Part shown: piece after piece, positions 34,986 to 41,890 of the stretch | How positions within the stretch are numbered: the first letter of the stretch is position 1 | How the letters are laid out: every line of letters starts with the position of its first letter | DNA from: Bacteroidales bacterium | GTDB taxonomy: Bacteria > Bacteroidota > Bacteroidia > Bacteroidales > VadinHA17 | Reading direction: 5' to 3' | NCBI GenBank assembly: GCA_003141415.1 | Contig: PLLX01000173.1 | Span: forward strand, 1-43,602 | Length of the DNA stretch: 43,602 bases | Translations under genes and position numbers: made by a program | The notes under the pieces: model-generated | Seen by the model: only the letters and a program-made list of their open reading frames with translations | Told to the model about the DNA's origin: nothing | Database searches by the model: none

Positions 34986-35444
34986 ATGTCTGAAGTTAAT
35001 TTTTATGACCCGTCTTTTATTCCTGATTCAAAACTGACCTATTCAGTTATATCAGCGAAATTTGAAGGCAAATGGATATTTGTCCGCCACCAAAACCGAT
35101 CGACATGGGAGATTGCCGGAGGGCATATTGAAAAAGCGGAGACTTCATTTGAAGCCGCAGCAAGAGAGTTAATGGAAGAGACCGGAGCCGTAAAATTCAA
35201 ACTCAGGTGTATTGCAACATATTCAGTAACAATGGATGGCGAAACAGGATGGGGAAGACTTTACATTGCAAAAGTTTTTGAAATTGGCCCGATACCCGAC
35301 ATATCTGAAATTGCTGAAATCGTTTTCTCGGATCACCTTCCTGAAAATCTTACACATCCTGATATTCAGCCGCTTCTATTCAACAAAACGGTTGAGTTTT
35401 TAAAGATAAAAAAATCAATTAACCGAAAAGGTCGCATAGGTTAA
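34986..35444 (+). CDS. Nudix hydrolase
   Basis: A 152-residue cytoplasmic hydrolase of nucleoside-diphosphate-linked compounds. The Nudix box is complete and spans about residues 46-68: GGHIEKAETSFEAAARELME then ETGA, with the catalytic REL-x-EE residues. It requires a divalent metal. The upstream gap (34764-34985) is AT-rich and contains CACAAAG words in short tandem (about 34907-34950), but no clear promoter. It is a stand-alone gene followed directly by a palindromic repeat element at 35449. The substrate (for example oxidised nucleotide or dinucleoside polyphosphate) cannot be read from the sequence. Confidence 0.9.
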   Translation: MSEVNFYDPSFIPDSKLTYSVISAKFEGKWIFVRHQNRSTWEIAGGHIEKAETSFEAAARELMEETGAVKFKLRCIATYSVTMDGETGWGRLYIAKVFEIGPIPDISEIAEIVFSDHLPENLTHPDIQPLLFNKTVEFLKIKKSINRKGRIG

Positions 35445-35448
35445 ATTT

Positions 35449-35558
35449 GCCCCCCTGCCCCCTTTAAAGGGGGTTAATTCTCTGTCTTTTAGGTAATTTC
35501 ATTTAATCCACAGAATTAGTTCCCCTTTTGGGGGAAGGACTCGAAGCGGCCAGGGGGC
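35449..35558. repeat. Palindromic intergenic repeat, copy A (about 110 bp)
   Basis: It starts GCCCCCCTGCCCCC and ends CCAGGGGGC, with inner hairpin words CCCCTTTAAAGGGG and CCCCTTTTGGGG. The centre (TAATTTCATTTAATCCACAG then AATTAGT) aligns with the centre of copy B at 38701 in the same orientation. A short AGCGAGCTTTGCGG spacer follows. It lies between the Nudix gene and the stop end of the phosphatase gene. Confidence 0.75.
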
Positions 35559-35594
35559 GCGCCTTCTCAGCGAGCTTTGCGGTTAATTTAATTC

Positions 35595-36779
35595 TCAGAT
35601 ATATTCGAAAGTCACTTTTTTAAGCCATTTTTCCTCAAGTAAACGAGCTATCCGTTTTACAACCGTTCTCCTAATTTCAAGATCAACAGGCAGGTTAGGA
35701 TCCTGATGAGCAATATTTATCCTTGTACCGATAATGAAATGAATCTCATCGCTCTCCATGATCAGCCTTACAATCTTATCTGCCGGTCCCTTGCCCAGTT
35801 TGACACTGTTATTATATGTTTTCAATATCTCGTTGACCTTCTGAAGTGTAAGTATTCCTTCAGTCACAAGATCTATCCCTTCAAGAAAACTTTCAGGTGG
35901 AAGCTCCGGATCTTCGAATATTAATTCATCAATAATTGTTCTGTTTAATTCCCTTGCAATTATATCTGCTGTTGTTCCCCCAGATAGAATCACTTTTCCC
36001 TTGTATGACAAAACTTTTGCGGCGAGCTCTTTATCCTTGTCCTTCTCATAAGGGGGACCGGTGCAGATAACAAGTTTACGAGGTTCGCGGAAATAAATTA
36101 TTGCACAGCTGATATCATCACGGGCTTTATAGCTATCGTTTTTGTGAGCCATGGTTACTATCTTGCCGGCAAGCATAATAGCTGATATTGAGGCTTCGCT
36201 TGTTACAAGTGATGCAGCATAGGTTGATATATTTTCCCTTTCCCATCCAAAGGGAAATGGTTCGCTACCCATTCCACTCTGAGAAACGCCATCAGAACAG
36301 AAAATTATCCTGTCTTCTTTCTCGGGCATAAATGAGCAGGTTTTGAGCACTTTGCCTGAGTTTTTCCCTTTGTCAAGCACAACCTTTTTCCAGGAAGGAT
36401 CAAATATCTGGTTTCCTCTTAAAATAACGCATGACGGGTTGTCATATTCCAGAATTGTTGCCCTGCCGCTGCTTTCAATATCAATTATTGTAAAGGTTGA
36501 ATAACTGATCTTCCTTTCACTGCATACCGGCAGGGTGTTCATTATTATTTCAGCTATTCGGTCAACCTCTTTATGCTCACGGGTAAAATTTATGGCCATT
36601 GTCGCTGTGAGGGTGGCAAGAATATTTGCTTTAACGCCATGTCCCATGCCGTCTGAAAGAACAGCTATGACCCTGTCTTCTTCTTTTATATATCTATACA
36701 GAAAGACATCACCACTTATTCTCTCCCCGTCGAAGTTCCTTTGTTGACTGTTAACCTCTATAAAAAAGTTCCTGTTCAC
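35595..36779 (-). CDS. SpoIIE-family PP2C phosphatase linked to the sensory hydrogenase
   Basis: 394 residues. The N-terminal part (about 15-215) is a SpoIIE/PP2C-type serine/threonine phosphatase domain, with AVLSDGMGHGVKANILA (metal-binding Asp) and IIFCSDGVSQSGMG. The C-terminal part (about 215-394) is an alpha/beta domain with KVILSGGTTADIIAREL that I do not recognise by name. It starts 6 bases after the stop of the sensory hydrogenase homologue, so the two are surely co-transcribed. PP2C phosphatases beside PAS-containing [FeFe]-hydrogenases are a known arrangement and suggest that H2 or redox status is converted into protein dephosphorylation. The phosphoprotein target is not in view. 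Cytoplasmic. Confidence 0.88.
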   Translation of the reverse strand: MNRNFFIEVNSQQRNFDGERISGDVFLYRYIKEEDRVIAVLSDGMGHGVKANILATLTATMAINFTREHKEVDRIAEIIMNTLPVCSERKISYSTFTIIDIESSGRATILEYDNPSCVILRGNQIFDPSWKKVVLDKGKNSGKVLKTCSFMPEKEDRIIFCSDGVSQSGMGSEPFPFGWERENISTYAASLVTSEASISAIMLAGKIVTMAHKNDSYKARDDISCAIIYFREPRKLVICTGPPYEKDKDKELAAKVLSYKGKVILSGGTTADIIARELNRTIIDELIFEDPELPPESFLEGIDLVTEGILTLQKVNEILKTYNNSVKLGKGPADKIVRLIMESDEIHFIIGTRINIAHQDPNLPVDLEIRRTVVKRIARLLEEKWLKKVTFEYI

Positions 36780-36785
36780 TTAAGA

Positions 36786-38672
36786 TTATTTCGGATTGGT
36801 TTTCTTATTTACTTTTTTTGATTTATACGACTCAATTATAGAGTTTAGCATCTGCTCGGTTTCTGAGGCTCCTTCTCCAAGCAGGAATCCTATCTTTTGA
36901 ACCATTTCAAGATTCTTATCAATCACTTCACTTACCCTGTTGGTCACCTCTTCCCCTTGTACCTCTGGAGAATAAAGGTCACGGATTATCGCCCCGCAAA
37001 TCTTATTCTTCCTGATTGGAAAGATAGAGACATTCAGCATTTTATCTTCAAAATGGACATCTTTACTCAAAACCGGTTCATCTTCCTTTATTACAAATGT
37101 AAACATATTATATACGTTGAAGGGGATGAGGGTTTTTATATCAGCGCCTGCCAGACCAGGAATTACATCTGATATGGCTTTTGCATCTTCGCCTATTATG
37201 TTTATAAAGCTTTGATTTGAATGAAGTATTTTAAGATTGTTATCAACGATAACCACTCCGGTTGGAAGTTTTTCTAGCATATTATTCATCATGTCAGAAG
37301 TACTCTGGGCAATCTCTTTTTCATGCAGGGCAAGCTCTTCAGATTCTTTTAACGCCTTTTTTGTCTCAGCAAGCTTCCTGTTGGTCTGTCTCAGAGTCTC
37401 AATATATTCCTGCTTATTACGCAGGTTGAAAGTGTGGCACATTTCAGGCACTGCAAGTCCTTTTGCGACTGTGGATGCAAAGTCACGGCAGGAGAGGTAG
37501 CCACACGCGCCGCAGTTGATCTCTTCATTGGGACTATCTTTGCCGATTATTTTAAGTACTTCAGTTATTGCTTCTTCCGGTGGTTCGGGAATTCTCTGAT
37601 CATCAGGAGTAAAGGTTCTGGAAAAATCAAGTTTTGACCATTTTTCCATATTTTTTTGCCAGAGTGCCTTATCAAGTTGTCCTACCCTCTTTTCAGCATA
37701 TCTGCTTACAAGTGCTCTTCTCCTGAACCGTTCATTATGATGCTGCATACCAGGACCAAGCAGGCATCCATGGCAAAAGAAGAGGTTAAAATGATGTTGT
37801 AATGTATCAATGTATTTATCAAAGTCATTTATTGCTTCAAGTATTTCTTCTTTTCCTGAAGCAGTTATAACTCTGCTTGAAACCATATCGCGTTTTATCC
37901 CGCCTGCCTGGATAATCCCGGGTGGTAAAGGATACAGGGCTCCCCAGTTTCCGTGGGGTGGATCAAAATCAGATATTTTAACCAGTCTTTCCTGAATCTT
38001 GAATTCATCAAAAAGTTCCCTTAGTTCCACAAATGTCAGAACCCCATCAACAAGTTTACCTGATTCATAAATAAGTGATTCGTCTTTTGCATCGATACAT
38101 GGACCGATCTGAACTGCGACTACATCAGGTCCGTATAACTTTTTTACAACCATTGCAGTGGCAATGATTGGTGAGACTAATGGAGCCAGGTTGGGAACCA
38201 GCTCAGGGTGAAATTTCTCGACAAGTTTTACTATAGAAGGGCAGTTTGCAGTTATCAGATATTTACCTTCAGCTTTTAAGAAAAGTTTTGCATAAGCTGC
38301 AGCTATAAGATCAACGCCGAATGAATCCTCATGAACATAATCAAAACCCAGTGACCGGATCATAGCAACGAACTTCCTGTAATCGGTTATATCATCAAAT
38401 TCAGATGCGATGCTTGGCTCAATAAGGGCAGCAGTTTTCCTTCCCGATGCTAACAATATCTTTACATCTTCCTTTGAATCGCGGAATTCTATTGCATGAG
38501 GCGTACATGAAACATAGCACAATCCGCAGCCAATGCATCTGTTGGGAAGAATATACGGATGTGCCTTCTGAGGTTTAACCTCGATGGCATTGACAGGGCA
38601 GACCCGAACGCAGGAATATGAATTTCTGCATTTTTCGTCATTTATATAAAGAACAGGTTTTCTATTTGTCAT
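36786..38672 (-). CDS. PAS-containing sensory [FeFe]-hydrogenase homologue
   Basis: 628 residues. A two-cluster ferredoxin domain (CRNSYSCVRVCPVNA and CIGCGLCYVSCTP, residues about 15-62) is followed by the [FeFe]-hydrogenase H-cluster domain (about 80-370). Its motifs are divergent: TANCPSIVKL (Cys144), IGPCIDAKDE (Cys192) and FFCHGCLLGPGM (Cys300 and Cys303, a CxxC instead of the usual CxxxC). A CGACGYLSCRDFA block (about 395-420) gives another 4Fe-4S domain, then a coiled coil and a PAS domain (about 470-570). The architecture matches the group C sensory hydrogenases, thought to sense H2 or redox rather than turn over H2 quickly. It precedes the PP2C phosphatase gene by 6 bases. Cytoplasmic. 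Confidence 0.9.
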   Translation of the reverse strand: MTNRKPVLYINDEKCRNSYSCVRVCPVNAIEVKPQKAHPYILPNRCIGCGLCYVSCTPHAIEFRDSKEDVKILLASGRKTAALIEPSIASEFDDITDYRKFVAMIRSLGFDYVHEDSFGVDLIAAAYAKLFLKAEGKYLITANCPSIVKLVEKFHPELVPNLAPLVSPIIATAMVVKKLYGPDVVAVQIGPCIDAKDESLIYESGKLVDGVLTFVELRELFDEFKIQERLVKISDFDPPHGNWGALYPLPPGIIQAGGIKRDMVSSRVITASGKEEILEAINDFDKYIDTLQHHFNLFFCHGCLLGPGMQHHNERFRRRALVSRYAEKRVGQLDKALWQKNMEKWSKLDFSRTFTPDDQRIPEPPEEAITEVLKIIGKDSPNEEINCGACGYLSCRDFASTVAKGLAVPEMCHTFNLRNKQEYIETLRQTNRKLAETKKALKESEELALHEKEIAQSTSDMMNNMLEKLPTGVVIVDNNLKILHSNQSFINIIGEDAKAISDVIPGLAGADIKTLIPFNVYNMFTFVIKEDEPVLSKDVHFEDKMLNVSIFPIRKNKICGAIIRDLYSPEVQGEEVTNRVSEVIDKNLEMVQKIGFLLGEGASETEQMLNSIIESYKSKKVNKKTNPK

Positions 38673-38700
38673 ACTAACTAATATAAGTGCCTGGAGTTTT

Positions 38701-38814
38701 GCCCCCCATACCCCCTAAAGGGGAGTCAATCCTCAGGGCGTAAATATAATTACTTAAATTACATAGAATTAGTCCCCCTTTAGGTGGAAGTCCCGCTTGA
38801 GCGGGACAGGGGGC
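38701..38814. repeat. Palindromic intergenic repeat, copy B (about 114 bp)
   Basis: It starts GCCCCCCATACCCCC and ends GACAGGGGGC. It contains CCCCCTAAAGGGG, CCCCCTTTAGG and a perfect 8-bp stem GTCCCGCT/AGCGGGAC at 38790-38807. The centre (TAATTACTTAAATTACATAG then AATTAGT) aligns with copy A at 35449. It lies between the [2Fe-2S] gene and the sensory hydrogenase gene, inside the leftward operon. Confidence 0.78.
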
Positions 38815-38898
38815 CTCTATAACCCGCTGCTTCTTTCTGTTATAGTTCTTGATTTTCACCTTTTCACCCCATTAACTTTAGGCACTCCAAACTTTTAT

Positions 38899-39153
38899 TT
38901 ACACTAATCCGGCAAATTCCTTTTCCAGAATGCTCTCTATTTTTGAAAGCGTTACTCCCTCAAGAGTTATGCCGTTTATATTCAGGTTTGGGCCATCACT
39001 ACAGTGGCCCATGCAGCGCGCTCCTTTGAAAATGACTTTATCGTCGAGATGGTTCTTCCTGAGATATTCTCTTATGAACATTACAACATCCTTATTACCT
39101 CTGGAAAAACATGAACTTCCCAGACAGATTTGCATCTCAATTCTCTGAACCAT
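38899..39153 (-). CDS. Small thioredoxin-like [2Fe-2S] ferredoxin
   Basis: About 84 residues from the ATG at 39153 (MVQRIEMQICLG); alternatives are a TTG at 39168 or the ATG at 39135. The four cluster cysteines are visible in CLGSSC and, about 35 residues later, CMGHCSDGPN, the pattern of the NuoE/24-kDa subunit C-terminal thioredoxin-like fold. It is shorter than NuoE and lacks the helical N-terminal domain. Such small proteins often sit beside [FeFe]-hydrogenase and HydABC genes and may carry electrons to or from the sensory hydrogenase. It leads the leftward operon (38899-35595), and the sensory hydrogenase follows after 226 bases that hold repeat copy B. Confidence 0.88.
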   Translation of the reverse strand: MVQRIEMQICLGSSCFSRGNKDVVMFIREYLRKNHLDDKVIFKGARCMGHCSDGPNLNINGITLEGVTLSKIESILEKEFAGLV

Positions 39154-39184
39154 ATTCTTACTGTTCAAAAATAAACAACAACTT

Positions 39185-39192
39185 CAAAAGTA
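39185..39192 (-). promoter_or_regulatory. Possible -7 box for the leftward sensory operon
   Basis: The minus strand reads TACTTTTG, matching TAnnTTTG, 31 bases before the ATG at 39153. A second match (TATTTTTG) at 39166-39173 is too close to the start. No clear -33 TTG is seen. Confidence 0.4.
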
Positions 39193-39378
39193 ATAATTAT
39201 TTCCGAGCTGTCATAAACCTCCCTGAATCTTAAATAACAGGTTTTCGACTGAATATTATGTCTGGTATTAATTTTATAAGATGAAATATTCGTTGGCTTT
39301 GTTTTTAATACGTAGTGTAAGACAATAATAACCAGAATGGTATAATAAATTAAATCAATTAATAATTATATAATTTTA

Positions 39379-39396
39379 TTGTTAATAAAATAACAA
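39379..39396. promoter_or_regulatory. Rex-like operator upstream of hydCBA
   Basis: TTGTTAATAAAATAACAA differs at one position of the two 7-base arms of the consensus TTGTTAA-N4-TTAACAA used by Rex, the NADH/NAD+-sensing repressor. It ends 27 bases before the rightward -7 box, about where the -33 region lies. Rex control of hydrogenase genes is known in several anaerobes; the rex gene itself is not in this window. Confidence 0.6.
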
Positions 39397-39423
39397 TGTT
39401 TATTTATTCACAATAAAATCAAT

Positions 39424-39431
39424 TATATTTG
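39424..39431 (+). promoter_or_regulatory. -7 promoter box for the hydCBA operon
   Basis: TATATTTG is a full match to TAnnTTTG, 30 bases before the hydC ATG at 39462. The -33 position has GTTT (39398-39401) rather than a clean TTG, which could mean dependence on an activator or simply a weak promoter. Confidence 0.6.
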
Positions 39432-39461
39432 TATCAAAATTCTATACTTTATATCATCAGA

Positions 39462-39932
39462 ATGAGTGCTGATCTTGATATAATTCTGAGAAAATACAAA
39501 CAGGGAAAAAGAGAAGATCTTATTCCTTTGCTTCAGGAAATACAGGATGAGATGGGTTACCTTTCTGAAGAATCTATAGTTAAAACGGGGAGTTTCCTGG
39601 GGCTAAGCACAACAAAAATATATGGTCTTGCCACATTTTATGACAGGTTCAGGTTCATTCCATCCGGTAAAATTCAGATAAGTATATGCCACGGCACATC
39701 ATGCTTTCTCAACGGGTCACAATCAATCATTAATAAAATAAAAGAAGAGACCGGAGTAATACCAGGACAGACAACCAGGGATGGCAATTTCAGTTATGAG
39801 ATTGTTTCATGTATGGGTGGTTGTTGTAATGGACCGGTTATAAATGTGAACGGGCAATACCACACACATATAAAAGCAGAACAGCTTCCGGATCTGATTA
39901 AAAGATTAAAGTACGTTATTGAAAACGACTAA
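39462..39932 (+). CDS. hydC: HydC/NuoE-like [2Fe-2S] subunit of a HydABC-type complex
   Basis: I start at the ATG at 39462 (MSADLDIILRKYKQ); an upstream TTG at 39429 overlaps the promoter box. The product is 156 residues. The N-terminal helical bundle (about 1-75) has LIPLLQEIQDEMGYLSEE and KIYGLATFYDRF; the C-terminal thioredoxin-like [2Fe-2S] domain (about 80-156) has ISICHGTSCFLNGS and ISCMGGCCNGPV-like VSCMGGCCNGPV, which carry the four cluster cysteines (CxxxxC and CxxxC). It is homologous to NuoE and to the HydC subunit of trimeric [FeFe]-hydrogenases, which passes electrons between the NADH module and the hydrogenase subunit. hydB begins 18 bases after its stop. Cytoplasmic. Confidence 0.93.
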   Translation: MSADLDIILRKYKQGKREDLIPLLQEIQDEMGYLSEESIVKTGSFLGLSTTKIYGLATFYDRFRFIPSGKIQISICHGTSCFLNGSQSIINKIKEETGVIPGQTTRDGNFSYEIVSCMGGCCNGPVINVNGQYHTHIKAEQLPDLIKRLKYVIEND

Positions 39933-39950
39933 TTCTGTTAAAAATTCCCG

Positions 39951-41885
39951 ATGGAAGATTTGAAAACATTCCTGATAGAAAAGGTTCTTACATTTGAATC
40001 CGATACATTGTCGCCTGAAACAGAGAAGGTATTGCAGCAGGTAAGACGGGACAAAATCGATAAGCCTGTAATCTTTGTGTCTTCAGGTACAAGTAGTGTC
40101 ATTGCGGGATCTGAAAAAACATGTTCAGCAATCGACACATACATTAAGGAGAATGAACTGTCGGCAGGATTTGTCCGTGTCGGGTGTACCGGACCGGCAA
40201 CATTTGAACCACTCGTATGTATTCAGGTTCCGGGGAAAAATAAGCTTTTCTTCAGAAATATAACAGAAGAGAAGGTGGAACCTCTTCTGAATGGTGTTTT
40301 TCATAATGATATAAATGATGATGATCTGGCCGGACAGACCGGCACGAGAGGATTTGAATTATGGGCCGGAATTCCTTTTATGGATGAGCTGCCATTTTTT
40401 GCAAACCAGAAAAGAGTCGTACTTGGCAATTGTGGATGCTATGATCCTGAAAGCATTGAAGAATATATAGCACGCGGAGGTTACCGGTCATATATCAAAG
40501 CTATAAGACATTATACTTTTGAAGAGGTATGTGATATTATTGAAAGAAGCGGACTGAGAGGAAGGAGCGGAGGCGGATATCTGACAGGGTTAAAATGGAA
40601 GCACGCACTTAACACCAGCTCAAACGCAAGATACCTGATCTGTAATGCGAAGGAAAGCGACCCCGGAGCCTTTACCGACAGAACAATACTTGAGAGTGAT
40701 CCTCACCGCTTAATCGAAGGTATTGCAATAGCTGCCTATGCAATAGGAGCTTCGAATGCCATTATATTCATGCGATCGGGTTCGGATCATGCTAAGAACA
40801 GACTTCAGAAAGCAATCGACAAAGCCAGAGAGTACGATCTATTCGGGCATAATATCTACTCCAGTGGTTATAACCTTGATATCGTAATACGTATTGAACC
40901 CGGAGCATTCGTATGTGGCGAAGAGACAGCTCTGATTAATACGCTTGAAGGCAAACGTGGTATGCCTCAACTTAAACCTCCTTATCCGACAACAGCAGGA
41001 TTATTCGGAAAACCAACTGTTATTAACAATGTGGAGACTCTTATGAATGTTCCGCTTATAATGCAAAACGGCCCCGAATGGTTCCGGACTCTGGGAACAG
41101 AAAATAGCCCGGGTACCAAAGTATTTGCAGTCGCTGGAAAAGGCCGTATGTCTGGTGTGGTTGAAATCGAGATGGGTACAACTATCAGGACAATTCTTGA
41201 AGATATTGCTGACGGAATAAAAGAGGGAAAAGAATTTAAAGCCATACAATTAGGAGGGGTATCAGGTTCATTTATAACTACCGAAAACCTTGATATAGCA
41301 ATTGATTATGATGTTCTGAGGGAAAAGGGGATTGGAATGGGCGCAGGCGGATTCGTAATAATCGACGAGAACACTTGCATGGTTGATCTTGTAAGATATT
41401 ATATGGAATTCATCCGTAATGAAAGTTGTGGCAAATGTATCCCATGCCGCGAAGGGACTGGAAGAATGCTTGAGATCCTTGAAAGTGTTATAAGGAAACC
41501 ATTAAATGAAGAATCAGGGACAACCCTCGAGAGGTTTAAAGGAGTCATGCAACTCGAAACAATTGCCTCGGTAATGAAAGACACTTCTCTGTGCGGACTT
41601 GGACAAACAGCTCCGAATCCCTTCATAAGCGCTCTTAAAAATTTCAGAGATGAGTTTGAAGAGCATATTTTTGACAGGAAATGCCGGGCAAACATTTGCA
41701 GAGGACTTAGAACATTTTCAATTGATGTGGACAAATGTACGGGCTGCACAGTATGTGCCGCCAAATGTCCGGTAAATGCGATTTATGGAACACGGCTTCA
41801 ACCGTTTTTTATAGTTGAGGAGAAATGTATCGGTTGTGGTATCTGTTTCGATATTTGTAAGTTCAGTGCAATAAACGTTAAATAG
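39951..41885 (+). CDS. hydB: HydB/NuoF-like NADH-binding flavin and Fe-S subunit
   Basis: 644 residues. An N-terminal thioredoxin-like domain (about 35-110), a NuoF-type FMN/NADH domain (about 150-480) with GRSGGGYLTGLKW, AKESDPGAFTDR and GAFVCGEETALINTLEG, a 4Fe-4S block ESCGKCIPCREGTG, and a C-terminal two-cluster ferredoxin (CTGCTVCAAKCPVNA and CIGCGICFDICK). This is the architecture of HydB of electron-bifurcating hydrogenases and NfnB/NuoF relatives. Odd feature: the N-terminal domain has Ser44, Ser45, Ser48, Ser49 around GTS where the family has cysteines, and only Cys79 of the second pair (VGCTGPA), so its [2Fe-2S] cluster is probably missing. hydA begins 5 bases after the stop. Cytoplasmic. 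Confidence 0.93.
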   Translation: MEDLKTFLIEKVLTFESDTLSPETEKVLQQVRRDKIDKPVIFVSSGTSSVIAGSEKTCSAIDTYIKENELSAGFVRVGCTGPATFEPLVCIQVPGKNKLFFRNITEEKVEPLLNGVFHNDINDDDLAGQTGTRGFELWAGIPFMDELPFFANQKRVVLGNCGCYDPESIEEYIARGGYRSYIKAIRHYTFEEVCDIIERSGLRGRSGGGYLTGLKWKHALNTSSNARYLICNAKESDPGAFTDRTILESDPHRLIEGIAIAAYAIGASNAIIFMRSGSDHAKNRLQKAIDKAREYDLFGHNIYSSGYNLDIVIRIEPGAFVCGEETALINTLEGKRGMPQLKPPYPTTAGLFGKPTVINNVETLMNVPLIMQNGPEWFRTLGTENSPGTKVFAVAGKGRMSGVVEIEMGTTIRTILEDIADGIKEGKEFKAIQLGGVSGSFITTENLDIAIDYDVLREKGIGMGAGGFVIIDENTCMVDLVRYYMEFIRNESCGKCIPCREGTGRMLEILESVIRKPLNEESGTTLERFKGVMQLETIASVMKDTSLCGLGQTAPNPFISALKNFRDEFEEHIFDRKCRANICRGLRTFSIDVDKCTGCTVCAAKCPVNAIYGTRLQPFFIVEEKCIGCGICFDICKFSAINVK

Positions 41886-41890
41886 CATTT

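Larger units (their letters stand above)
39169..39461. other. Divergent regulatory region between the sensory and catalytic hydrogenase operons
   Basis: This very AT-rich 293-base gap contains a leftward -7-like box (39185-39192), a Rex-like operator (39379-39396) and a rightward -7 box (39424-39431). No RNA gene is seen. Confidence 0.6.

Noticed and set aside
38674-38859. 61-residue leftward open frame rich in Pro and Gly
   Set aside because: It is simply the translation of repeat copy B and its flank; such frames appear wherever this repeat type occurs, and no start signal is present.
39166-39173. TATTTTTG as the promoter of the small ferredoxin gene
   Set aside because: It lies only 13 bases from the chosen start codon and includes the alternative TTG start; the box at 39185-39192 fits better.
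41001-41249. Leftward open frames inside hydB
   Set aside because: They lie wholly inside a well-conserved coding region on the other strand and have no family resemblance.
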